Source: Parachlamydiaceae bacterium
GTDB lineage: Bacteria; Chlamydiota; Chlamydiia; Chlamydiales; Parachlamydiaceae
DNA: 5,881 bases
Assembly: GCA_013698165.1 (NCBI GenBank)
Contig: JACCVN010000395.1
Span: forward strand, 1 to 5,881
Direction of reading: 5' to 3'
Position numbers and translations under genes: made by a program
Part shown: piece after piece, positions 1 to 5,684 of the stretch
Position numbering within the stretch: the first letter of the stretch is position 1
Layout of the letters: every line of letters begins with the position of its first letter
Notes under the pieces: generated by a model
Databases searched by the model: none
Told to the model about the DNA's origin: nothing
The model's input: only the letters and a program-made list of their open reading frames with translations

Positions 1-78
1 GTATATAAAGATAATCTATCGAAGAAAATAATGGAAGCGGCAGATCGTGCAAATATTTATTCTCTAGAAAAATCTTGA
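1..78 (+). CDS. Possible C-terminal tail of an upstream gene (partial)
   Basis: Frame 1 is open from the first base to a TGA at 76-78 and encodes 25 residues ending in ANIYSLEKS. The other two forward frames close within the first 31 bases. The peptide is hydrophilic and helical-looking, rich in Lys, Glu and Ala, like many bacterial C-termini. It is too short for family recognition, and 25 open codons can occur by chance, so this is only a probable gene end. The stop lies 55 bases before the next start, and the probable promoter of the SUKH operon begins right after it. Confidence 0.42.
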   Translation, partial: VYKDNLSKKIMEAADRANIYSLEKS

Positions 79-81
79 ATA

Positions 82-90
82 TGCTAAAAT
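82..90 (+). promoter_or_regulatory. Candidate extended -10 promoter for the SUKH-hprK-ptsH-ptsI operon
   Basis: TGCTAAAAT fits an extended -10 (TGn followed by TAAAAT at 85-90), with a predicted start near 97 and a leader of about 37 bases before the ATG at 134. No good -35 is found 16-18 bases upstream; a TTGAAT at 75-80 is too close to serve. The position in the short gap after the preceding stop codon supports it, but the call rests on one short motif in A+T-rich DNA. Confidence 0.3.
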
Positions 91-133
91 AAAGGTTGAT
101 AGATGTAGATTTATAGTCAAGAGGTGATGCTTC

Positions 134-943
134 ATGGATCGTCATGTTGAAACATATTATAAGCGTTCTTCAGATGATGATATGGGTGGCAAATTCCATG
201 AGGTGATCGCTCTACACGATTCTCCCGATATTTCATGGGAGAGTATACACAAGAGAGTGCCTTCCTTGCCAAGAGGGTGGTATGAATTATCACAGCTGCC
301 GATCCGCGATCGCATTGAATTTTGTCGTGATTACTGGCTTTCGCAATTTCCTTATCATCCAAATCTTAGTGATTTTCTAGTCCGTTTTTTTGATTCATTA
401 GATGACTTAGGGATATATATTACACAGCAGAAATGGGAAGACCCTTATCATGTTGAAATGATCTATAGTTTGTCTGGGGATAGTGGATATTACACCGGGA
501 AGTTGCCTTCGGCAGAGAGTGATTTATTAAATTTGCAAAAGGAATTTCCGCAATATATTTTGCCAAAAGATTATTTAGCATTTTTGCAAATTCACGATGG
601 ATTTTGTAAAACTACAGATTGTACGGGGGTGATTCCCTGGAAAAAAATGAAAGATGAATATGATTTATTTCAGTTGATGCTTTTAGATGAGCCCAACCTT
701 TCCACCTCGAAGGGAGCTCCTGTTGACCCGAAGAGTCTTATTCCATTTTATAAATCTTTTGGTGTACCTTTTTATCAATGTTTTTGGGGTGAGTGGTACC
801 CACAACAGGAAATGGGTAATGTTTATTATTCCCATACAAGTAAAACAATTTCAGATGTTAGTTGCAGCGATACATCGTGCGAGTCTATGGCTTTCCCGAC
901 ATTTATCGATTGGTTGATGTTTTATTTGGAAAGGGTGGAGTAG
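134..943 (+). CDS. SUKH-like (SMI1/KNR4 family) protein, 269 aa
   Basis: Predicted soluble cytoplasmic protein with no signal peptide or membrane segment. The C-terminal half looks like the SMI1/KNR4 (SUKH) fold: an acidic helix leading into FPQYILPKDYLAFLQIHDGF (residues 138-157), a strand region with SLIPFY (201-206) and FWGEWY (217-222), GNVYYSH (228-234), and a closing helix TFIDWLMFYLE (256-266). Residues 1 to about 120 form an N-terminal part with a Trp/Arg/Phe-rich helical stretch around 45-90 that I do not recognise. The start is well supported: GAGGTGAT (121-128), a near-perfect Shine-Dalgarno, sits 5 bases before the ATG. It is the first gene of the hprK operon, its stop 7 bases from hprK. 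SUKH proteins are known as immunity proteins to secreted nuclease-type toxins and as scaffolds such as yeast Knr4. No toxin gene is seen here, so a housekeeping or regulatory role is as likely. The family call is fairly likely; the function is unknown. Confidence 0.72.
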   Translation: MDRHVETYYKRSSDDDMGGKFHEVIALHDSPDISWESIHKRVPSLPRGWYELSQLPIRDRIEFCRDYWLSQFPYHPNLSDFLVRFFDSLDDLGIYITQQKWEDPYHVEMIYSLSGDSGYYTGKLPSAESDLLNLQKEFPQYILPKDYLAFLQIHDGFCKTTDCTGVIPWKKMKDEYDLFQLMLLDEPNLSTSKGAPVDPKSLIPFYKSFGVPFYQCFWGEWYPQQEMGNVYYSHTSKTISDVSCSDTSCESMAFPTFIDWLMFYLERVE

Positions 944-950
944 CTCTGAA

Positions 951-1895
951 ATGTATCTTGTAGAAAATCTTTTTGATAGTCATGGCGAGCGACTTGGACT
1001 TGAGCTTGTTGCAGGTAGAGGCGGAATGGGCCGCCAGATCAAAGTTCCGGAAGCTCATCGACCAGGACTTAGCCTTTCCGGTTATTTGAAAAGTCACGCC
1101 GGTAAGCGCATACTTATTTTTGGAAAAGTAGAAATTGAATATCTTTATGATTTAGATCCTCAGGTTCGTATAGACCGTTTAAAGGCTTTGTTGGAAACAG
1201 ATGTTCCGGCTGTCATTGTCGCTAGACGTTATCTCCCTCCAAAAGAACTTCAAAAACTTTGTGAAAAGTATAAAATTCCACTTTTTAGAGCTAAATTAAC
1301 GACAATGAACTTGCTTAGTAAGTTGACTCTTCTGTTGACAGAAGAATTTGCTTCTAGTGTGAGTCTGCATGGAACTCTCGTTGAAGTTTTTGGGGTAGGA
1401 GTTTTGATTCAGGGAGATTCTTCAGTAGGAAAAAGTGAAGCTGCTTTAGGTTTGATAGAACGGGGGCATCGTTTAATTTCTGATGATGTGGTAAAAGTTA
1501 AAAAACGCGAAGGAACTTATCTTGAAGGTTCCGGAGCGGAGTTGACGCGTCATCATATGGAAATACGAGGAATAGGGATTATCAACGTTGCCAACCTTTA
1601 TGGAGCAGTTTGTGTGCGTGACCATAAGAGTATAGACCTAGTAGTAAAATTAGAAGCTTGGGACGATCATAATTTTTATGATCGAGTAGGCTTAGATGAA
1701 AATGCCTATGATATTTTAGGTGTAAAAATCCCTAACCACATATTACCTGTGAAACCGGGAAGGGATGTTGTCCTATTGCTAGAAACTATTGCCTTAAACC
1801 ACCGTTTAAAGGCAATGGGTTATAATTCTGCTAAAGAATTTAATTCCAAATTACTTGCCCTTATCTCAACAAAAAAAAGAAATAAAGCTAAGTGA
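951..1895 (+). CDS. hprK: HPr kinase/phosphorylase (HprK), 314 aa
   Basis: Bifunctional enzyme that phosphorylates the regulatory serine of HPr (Ser47 of the next gene) with ATP or pyrophosphate and removes it by phosphorolysis; in Firmicutes this drives carbon catabolite control. Residues 1 to about 130 form the family's N-terminal domain, and about 131-310 the catalytic domain. Visible motifs are His140 in HGTLVEVFGVGVLI, the Walker A loop GDSSVGKS (155-162, Lys161), RGHRLISDD with Asp178-Asp179, the HprK signature MEIRGIGIINV (203-213), Arg245, and KPGR (268-271). These fall at the same numbering as the catalytic residues of Lactobacillus HprK, and the length is typical, so the enzyme should be active. 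The Lys/Arg-rich tail (308-314) is family-neutral. The start ATG follows GGTGGAG (934-940), which lies inside the last codons of the SUKH gene, implying coupling. The stop overlaps the ptsH start by four bases (GTGA). HprK also occurs in many Gram-negatives with incomplete PTS sets. Confidence 0.97.
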   Translation: MYLVENLFDSHGERLGLELVAGRGGMGRQIKVPEAHRPGLSLSGYLKSHAGKRILIFGKVEIEYLYDLDPQVRIDRLKALLETDVPAVIVARRYLPPKELQKLCEKYKIPLFRAKLTTMNLLSKLTLLLTEEFASSVSLHGTLVEVFGVGVLIQGDSSVGKSEAALGLIERGHRLISDDVVKVKKREGTYLEGSGAELTRHHMEIRGIGIINVANLYGAVCVRDHKSIDLVVKLEAWDDHNFYDRVGLDENAYDILGVKIPNHILPVKPGRDVVLLLETIALNHRLKAMGYNSAKEFNSKLLALISTKKRNKAK

Positions 1896-2167
1896 AAGTT
1901 ATCCGCCGCGTCAAAGTAAAAAATAGTATGGGCTTACATACTCGCCCTGCTACTGTCATTGTAAAAATGCTTCAAAATTGTAAATGTAATGTGCATTTCA
2001 CATATAAACGTGAAACTGTCAATGCTAAAAGCTTGCTCAGTATTCTTATGTTGGCTGCCCAGCGAAATTCTAGAATAACTATCACAGCTGAAGGCATCGA
2101 TGCCGAAGTGATTATAGAAAAGCTCTCTATGGCTTTTGAAGATGAATTTGGAGAACGCTTAGCATGA
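1892..2167 (+). CDS. ptsH: Phosphocarrier protein HPr, 91 aa
   Basis: Small cytoplasmic phosphocarrier that takes phosphate from enzyme I on a histidine and passes it to enzyme II proteins or regulatory targets. The active-site motif GLHTRPA (14-20) carries the phospho-acceptor His16 (His15 in standard numbering) and Arg18. The regulatory site is VNAKSLLSILML (43-54) with Ser47 (standard Ser46), the HprK target, so both phosphorylation sites are intact. Length is normal for the family (about 85-90). The start is GTG at 1892, giving the GTGA overlap with hprK; the next in-frame ATG would remove the first strand, directly before the active site, so GTG is preferred. No strong Shine-Dalgarno is seen, which fits translational coupling. 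The stop overlaps the ptsI ATG (ATGA, 2164-2167). An unusual detail is CKC at 30-32 in a strand that usually lacks cysteines. Confidence 0.97.
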   Translation: MKVIRRVKVKNSMGLHTRPATVIVKMLQNCKCNVHFTYKRETVNAKSLLSILMLAAQRNSRITITAEGIDAEVIIEKLSMAFEDEFGERLA

Positions 2168-3906
2168 TTGCAAAATTGCAAGAAATTCATTTGAAAGGAA
2201 TGCCGCTTTCCCGTGGCGTTGCGATTGGACCTATCTTTTTTGTTGATATTCCAGAAGAGCCTATCCCTGAATATATTATAGCCTTAGAGGAAATTGAGGG
2301 GGAGGTCAACAGGTATAGAGCGGCTGTTGCAGAAGGAATGTCGGAGATTCAGCGTTTGCAAACTGACCTTATGAGCGAACAAAATCTCGAAGGGGCTGCA
2401 ATCCTGGATGCCCACCTGTATATCTTGCAAGATCCATTGATGGTAGGTGAAGTTGAGAACGAAATTCGTCGCATAGGCATGAATGCGGAATATGTTTTCG
2501 ACAGGATGATGAAGCAATATCTAACTAAGTTTAATGCGATAAAAGATCCGTTCTTTCTCGACCGCTTAAAAGACATTAAGGATGTTTCCCGAAGGCTTTT
2601 AGGCTGCTTGCGTAAAGATGTACGTTCTTATTTCCAGGAAATTCCTCCTCAAGCGATTGTTTTTATCCGCGAGCTTTCACCCTCAAATGTTGTTGATGCA
2701 TGTGCGCATTCGGTGGCGGCTTTTGTTACTCAGGGCGGGGGCGCTGCCTCCCATGCTGCTATTGTTTCAAAAGCAAAATGCATTCCCCTGGTGACAAGTA
2801 TAGATTTCAATCATATCGATTTCCCTCTTGAGGGAATTGTTGTTATCGATGGCGAAACCGGTGATGTTATTATCAATCCTGATTCAGAGACCATCAGGGT
2901 GTATTCTCAGCGTATAGAAGACTCTAAGAAAGCGCTTAAGCAACTTGAATCAGAGGTAACATTCAAAACAGAAACCTATGATGGTCATAGGGTCCAGTTG
3001 TCGGCAAACATTTCTCTAATTGATGAGGTAGAAACCCTTCATAAGCAAGGGGGATCCGCTGTCGGGTTATTTCGTTCCGAGTATATTTTTCTTTCCGATG
3101 AGGATCTTCCTAATGAGGAAAAGCAGTTTCAAACCTATCGACAGATCATTCAGGAAATGAGAGGACTGCCCATAGTCATCCGAGTTTTTGATTTGGGGGG
3201 CGATAAGTATATGCTTGGGCAAAGGATGATGTATGAAAGCAATCCATTTTTAGGTTGCCGGGCGATACGTTTTTTATTGCGTGAGAGAAGATTTTTTAAG
3301 GCTCAGTTAAAAGCAATATTGCGCGCTCGAGCCTATGGCGACCTTAGTATCATGTTTCCGATGGTCTCGACGCTGAGAGAGCTTCAAGAGGCAAAGGCTT
3401 TGCTGAAAGAAGCCCAGCTAGAATTGCAACTTTGCCATGGGTTGCGCCCTGATCCAGTACGTATTGGATGTATGATCGAAGTGCCTTCAGCAGCGGTCAT
3501 CGCAGATATTCTCGCCAAAGAGTGCGATTTTCTCTCTATCGGGACTAACGATCTAGTGCAATACAGCTTGGCAGTGGATAGGGGCAATCACACTTTAAAT
3601 GATCTTTACACCCCTGCAGATCCAAGCATCATCCGTCTCATCAAACATATCGTTGACGCTGCAAATAGAGAAGGAATCCCCGTTTCTGTATGCGGAGAGG
3701 TTGCTGCAGATTATCGTTTTACAGCTTTACTCCTTGGCTTAGGAGTTCAAGAACTTTCCGTTTCCATTTGCCATATGGCAGAAATAAAAGCTGCTATCCG
3801 CAGCTGCAGCATCATTGACGCGGTACAATTCGCTGATCGTGTTTTGTTGTGCAAGACCTCAGAAGAAGTCGAGCAGTTCTTAACAAACCGCAAGCCTTTA
3901 AACTGA
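2164..3906 (+). CDS. ptsI: PEP-protein phosphotransferase, PTS enzyme I, 580 aa
   Basis: Enzyme I autophosphorylates with phosphoenolpyruvate and hands the phosphate to HPr His16. The length matches the family (about 570-580). The N-terminal HPr-binding/phosphohistidine domain (about 8-245) contains the helical insert (about 45-150) and the active histidine His197 in GGGAASHAAI (191-200). The C-terminal TIM-barrel PEP-binding domain (about 265-560) shows GLFRSEYIF (Arg303), IRVFDLGGDK (Arg340, 339-348), PFLGCRAIR (Arg366), MIEVPSAA (Glu439, a Mg ligand in the family), SIGTNDLVQYSLAVDRGN (458-475: Asn462, Asp463, Arg473) and SVCGE (508-512: Cys510, the proton donor position). All expected catalytic residues are present. 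The ATG overlaps the ptsH stop; GGAG at 2150-2153 lies ten bases upstream. The end is marked by tandem in-frame stops TGA-TAG (3904-3909). No plus-strand terminator with a U-tract follows; the hairpin downstream faces the other way. Confidence 0.98.
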   Translation: MIAKLQEIHLKGMPLSRGVAIGPIFFVDIPEEPIPEYIIALEEIEGEVNRYRAAVAEGMSEIQRLQTDLMSEQNLEGAAILDAHLYILQDPLMVGEVENEIRRIGMNAEYVFDRMMKQYLTKFNAIKDPFFLDRLKDIKDVSRRLLGCLRKDVRSYFQEIPPQAIVFIRELSPSNVVDACAHSVAAFVTQGGGAASHAAIVSKAKCIPLVTSIDFNHIDFPLEGIVVIDGETGDVIINPDSETIRVYSQRIEDSKKALKQLESEVTFKTETYDGHRVQLSANISLIDEVETLHKQGGSAVGLFRSEYIFLSDEDLPNEEKQFQTYRQIIQEMRGLPIVIRVFDLGGDKYMLGQRMMYESNPFLGCRAIRFLLRERRFFKAQLKAILRARAYGDLSIMFPMVSTLRELQEAKALLKEAQLELQLCHGLRPDPVRIGCMIEVPSAAVIADILAKECDFLSIGTNDLVQYSLAVDRGNHTLNDLYTPADPSIIRLIKHIVDAANREGIPVSVCGEVAADYRFTALLLGLGVQELSVSICHMAEIKAAIRSCSIIDAVQFADRVLLCKTSEEVEQFLTNRKPLN

Positions 3907-3921
3907 TAGAGTGAGAAAGGC

Positions 3922-3953
3922 AAAAAAAAAGTGTACATTTTGCAATGTACACT
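3922..3953 (-). terminator. Rho-independent terminator of the tRNA-Val/tRNA-Asp unit
   Basis: A perfect 10-bp inverted repeat AGTGTACATT (3930-3939) / AATGTACACT (3944-3953) with a 4-base loop. Read on the minus strand it is followed by eight U residues (A-run 3922-3929 on the plus strand) and starts 8 bases after the tRNA-Asp 3' end. On the plus strand the hairpin is followed by AAAAAGG, so it should not act as an intrinsic terminator for ptsI. Confidence 0.85.
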
Positions 3954-3961
3954 AAAAAGGT

Positions 3962-4035
3962 CGCGGGAGACGGGGCTCGAACCCGCAACTTCCGGCGTGA
4001 CAAGCCGGTGCTCTAACCAATTGAACTACTCCCGC
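3962..4035 (-). tRNA. tRNA-Asp (anticodon GTC)
   Basis: The reverse complement folds as a full cloverleaf: acceptor GCGGGAG/CTCCCGC, D arm GTTC...GAGC, anticodon stem CCGGC/GCCGG with loop TTGTCAC (anticodon GTC), five-base variable loop AAGTT, and a T arm with TTCGAGC. The unpaired base before the 3' end is G (G73), the usual tRNA-Asp identity base. CCA is not encoded; the next bases are ACC. It reads GAC and GAU codons. It is second in a two-tRNA transcript, 15 bases after tRNA-Val. Confidence 0.97.
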
Positions 4036-4050
4036 TAGAGAGTTTAGGGA

Positions 4051-4123
4051 TGGGCGCAACAGGACTCGAACCTATGACCGCCTGTGTGTAAGACAGGAGC
4101 TCTACCAACTGAGCTATACGCCC
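4051..4123 (-). tRNA. tRNA-Val (anticodon TAC)
   Basis: The reverse complement folds as a cloverleaf: acceptor GGGCGTA/TGCGCCC (one T-G wobble), D arm GCTC/GAGC with loop AGTTGGTA, anticodon stem CCTGT/ACAGG with loop CTTACAC (anticodon TAC), and a T arm with TTCGAGT. The discriminator base is A, as expected for tRNA-Val. CCA is not encoded. It reads GUA and, by wobble, GUG or other valine codons. It is the first gene after the minus-strand promoter at 4139-4167. Confidence 0.97.
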
Positions 4124-4138
4124 TTGAACATGGTTTGA

Positions 4139-4167
4139 ATTCTACAGATTTAGGTAATTCAATTCAA
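4139..4167 (-). promoter_or_regulatory. Housekeeping sigma promoter of the tRNA-Val/tRNA-Asp unit
   Basis: On the minus strand, -35 TTGAAT (4162-4167) and -10 TAGAAT (4139-4144) are separated by exactly 17 bases. The start would fall near 4132, leaving about 8-9 bases of leader before the tRNA-Val 5' end. Spacing, strand and distance all fit a stable-RNA promoter. Confidence 0.7.
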
Positions 4168-4280
4168 GGAGAAATGGTATATTCACTCTTTGTGACACAA
4201 TTTTAATGAGTTGCGAAGAAGATGGGGGGATAATTTTGATAGACTATTTGCCGAATTCCCTTCCTTTTTTTGATAAGATT

Positions 4281-4289
4281 TGTTATACT
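4281..4289 (+). promoter_or_regulatory. Extended -10 promoter of the yitT-family gene
   Basis: TGTTATACT is an extended -10: TG, one base, then TATACT at 4284-4289, one mismatch from consensus. There is no good -35 (TTCCTT at 4261-4266 with a 17-base spacer is weak), which is common for extended -10 promoters. Transcription would start near 4296, about 26 bases before the ATG at 4322. This helps choose that ATG over an upstream in-frame TTG at 4280, which lies inside the promoter. Confidence 0.5.
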
Positions 4290-4321
4290 ATGTCTTTTCA
4301 ACCTTTGGACAATGGAGAGTA

Positions 4322-5257
4322 ATGCACAGCTCGCATGTATCGGCAAAATCATTTGGTTCTCAAGTATTAATCTATCTTGCAATGGCATTGGGAGCTTTCC
4401 TTGTCGCTGTGTCTATAGATTTATTTTTGCTGCCTAATAGTTTGATTGATGGAGGCACCATTGGTATAGCCATGATTTTAGCCAACTTATTTGGCAAAAA
4501 TTTAACCGGTATTTTCGCCCTGCTGCTTAACTTACCATTTTTGTATCTTGCTTATCGATCCATTGGCAAAGCATTTGTTCTGCATGCACTATTTTCCAAC
4601 GTTCTTTTTTTATTTTTCAGTTATCTTTTGCATCATTATTTCCCTTATCCTTTTATTGGGGAATCTCTTGAAATTGTTGTGATTGGCGGTGCTATTCTAG
4701 GAATGGGTGTAGGGCTTATCATTCGTTATGGCGGTTGCTTGGATGGTACAGAAATTTTGGGGATTATTATTAATCGAAGAACTGGAATTACTGTTGGTCA
4801 AGTTGTATTAGTCTGCAATATTTTCGTTTTTGGGGCTTGCGGGCTTGTTTTTCAGGATTGGCATCCTCCTTTACTTTCCTTGATCATGTATATGGTCGTT
4901 ATCAAAGTCATGGATGCTGTGGTAGTCGGCCTTGATGAGACAAAGTCTGTTTTGATCATCTCTACGGAATCCAGAGCTATCGCTGAAGCGATTGTGCATG
5001 AACTTGGCCTAGGCTTAACAGTGATGTATGGCAGGGGTGGTTTTTCTGGCGATGCCCGTGAGATCCTTTATGTCATTGCCGAAAGATTGCAGCTCGCTGA
5101 CCTTAAAGAGATTATCTATCGAGAAGATCCATCAGCTTTTATTGCTATTGAAAATCTGCATGAAGTGGCTAACGGCAAGCAAGGTTATCGGACCCCTAAG
5201 AAAAAGAATCGCATAGGCAGCCTTTTTTCTTCTGTTCTCGCTCCCGCTCAAAAATAA
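4322..5257 (+). CDS. YitT family membrane protein (DUF161 + DUF2179), 311 aa
   Basis: Integral inner-membrane protein of the YitT family, whose biochemical function is not established. Hydrophobic segments lie near residues 13-37, 60-78, 84-104, 117-136, 160-176 and 184-203, with a short one near 46-57. The family hallmarks are LLPNSLIDGGTIGIA (36-50) after the first segment and GGCLDGTEILGII (137-149) with TGITVGQ (154-160). Residues about 207-285 form the cytoplasmic DUF2179 domain: KSVLIIS, AEAIVHELGLG, GRGGFSG (237-243), LYVIAERLQL, DPSAFIAIENLHEV (269-282). A basic tail follows (PKKKNR, 292-297). The ATG at 4322 has GGAG (4314-4317) four bases upstream and a promoter at 4281. An in-frame TTG at 4280 would add 14 residues but overlaps the promoter, so it was not used. 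The gene is transcribed alone, divergent from the tRNAs. The family call is firm; the substrate is unknown. Confidence 0.94.
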   Translation: MHSSHVSAKSFGSQVLIYLAMALGAFLVAVSIDLFLLPNSLIDGGTIGIAMILANLFGKNLTGIFALLLNLPFLYLAYRSIGKAFVLHALFSNVLFLFFSYLLHHYFPYPFIGESLEIVVIGGAILGMGVGLIIRYGGCLDGTEILGIIINRRTGITVGQVVLVCNIFVFGACGLVFQDWHPPLLSLIMYMVVIKVMDAVVVGLDETKSVLIISTESRAIAEAIVHELGLGLTVMYGRGGFSGDAREILYVIAERLQLADLKEIIYREDPSAFIAIENLHEVANGKQGYRTPKKKNRIGSLFSSVLAPAQK

Positions 5258-5267
5258 ATTGAAATAT

Positions 5268-5304
5268 GTGGCGTAAGATGCATGAAACTACGCCCACTAT
5301 TTTT
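5268..5304 (+). terminator. Probable terminator of the yitT-family gene
   Basis: GTGGCGTA (5268-5275) pairs with TACGCCCAC (5289-5297), giving eight base pairs with one bulged C and a 13-base loop, followed by TATTTTT (5298-5304). It begins 11 bases after the yitT stop codon. The large loop and bulge make it weaker than the tRNA terminator, but position and U-tract fit. Confidence 0.5.
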
Positions 5305-5348
5305 ACGCATAAATGTTACGGAAGATCGCCATAGGCAAACACACTGTT

Positions 5349-5374
5349 TATATGCTGTCGCCGCATTCGCGGCT
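5349..5374. repeat. 26-base hairpin repeat, copy 1
   Basis: Starts TATATGCTGTCGCCGC and ends ATTCGCGGCT. It contains a GCCGC (5360-5364) / GCGGC (5369-5373) stem with an ATTC loop. It is identical to the copy at 5416-5441 except for one base (T5358 versus C5425), the two being 67 bases apart. It lies in non-coding DNA and looks like a dispersed intergenic repeat of the REP type. Function is unknown. Confidence 0.7.
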
Positions 5375-5394
5375 TTTATTTTGTGTTGATCATA

Positions 5395-5414
5395 CCACTG
5401 GCTTACGCCAGTGG
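5395..5414. repeat. 8-bp GC-rich hairpin between the two 26-base repeats
   Basis: CCACTGGC (5395-5402) and GCCAGTGG (5407-5414) form a perfect 8-bp stem with a TTAC loop. It ends directly before repeat copy 2, so hairpin plus 26-mer (5395-5441) may be one full-length element and copy 1 a partial one. There is no U-tract on either strand, so it is not a normal intrinsic terminator. Confidence 0.65.
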
Positions 5415-5415
5415 C

Positions 5416-5441
5416 TATATGCTGCCGCCGCATTCGCGGCT
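5416..5441. repeat. 26-base hairpin repeat, copy 2
   Basis: Matches copy 1 at 25 of 26 positions. The stem is GCCGC (5427-5431 region) with GCGGC (5436-5440) around an ATTC loop. It is joined directly to the 8-bp hairpin upstream, forming a two-hairpin element. The one-base difference from copy 1 falls outside the stem-loop, so the structure is kept. Confidence 0.7.
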
Positions 5442-5493
5442 ATCGGACACATAAAATTGAAAAAATTAACTCAACATAGCTGAATCTGAGAAA

Positions 5494-5640
5494 TTAGGCA
5501 ACGCGAAAGCTTTTGGCGTTGAGCTCATTTAAAAGGCCCTGTATTTCGCTGCTTACAATGTTTAATTTATTCTGTACCCATAGTTTGCCCCGATTCGAGG
5601 CTTCCCTAGAATGTTGATTTGACGTGTAAAGTTTAGCCAT
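5494..5640 (-). CDS. Possible small protein, 48 aa, unrecognised
   Basis: Minus-strand ORF from ATG (5640-5638) to TAA (5496-5494). The product begins MAKLYTSNQHSREASNRG and ends LLNELNAKSFRVA; it is basic, polar and partly amphipathic, with VSSEIQGLLNELN (30-42) likely helical. A stop codon (TAA) directly precedes the ATG, so the ORF cannot extend upstream. No good Shine-Dalgarno and no clear promoter is seen; a TTGACA box lies just before the ATG but lacks a matching -10. The composition looks more protein-like than a random frame, yet it could equally be the remnant of a longer decayed gene. I do not recognise the family. Confidence 0.3.
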   Translation of the reverse strand: MAKLYTSNQHSREASNRGKLWVQNKLNIVSSEIQGLLNELNAKSFRVA

Positions 5641-5684
5641 TTAAACTGTCAAATTTTGTTCTTCAAAACTATGTGGATTTTGCC

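Noticed and set aside
132..362. Minus-strand ORF opposite the SUKH gene
   Set aside because: It lies wholly within a well-supported plus-strand gene, has no recognisable domain and is explained as a shadow frame. The same holds for the minus-strand frames inside ptsI and across the tRNAs.
134..943. Toxin-immunity system based on the SUKH domain
   Set aside because: No polymorphic toxin, nuclease domain or secretion gene is next to it, and it is embedded in a PTS operon. The immunity reading would rest on the family name alone.
3930..3953. Bidirectional terminator serving ptsI as well
   Set aside because: The plus-strand hairpin is followed by AAAAAGG and has no U-tract; only the minus-strand reading fits an intrinsic terminator.
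3962..4123. tRNA-associated integration site (genomic island boundary)
   Set aside because: No integrase gene and no direct repeat of a tRNA 3' end is seen elsewhere in the window.
5028..5216. Second plus-strand ORF inside the yitT-family gene
   Set aside because: It is an alternate frame over the DUF2179 domain, which is clearly encoded in the main frame.
5248..5433. 61-codon minus-strand ORF over the yitT terminator and repeats
   Set aside because: It crosses a terminator hairpin and the repeated hairpin elements, has low-complexity composition and no ribosome binding site.
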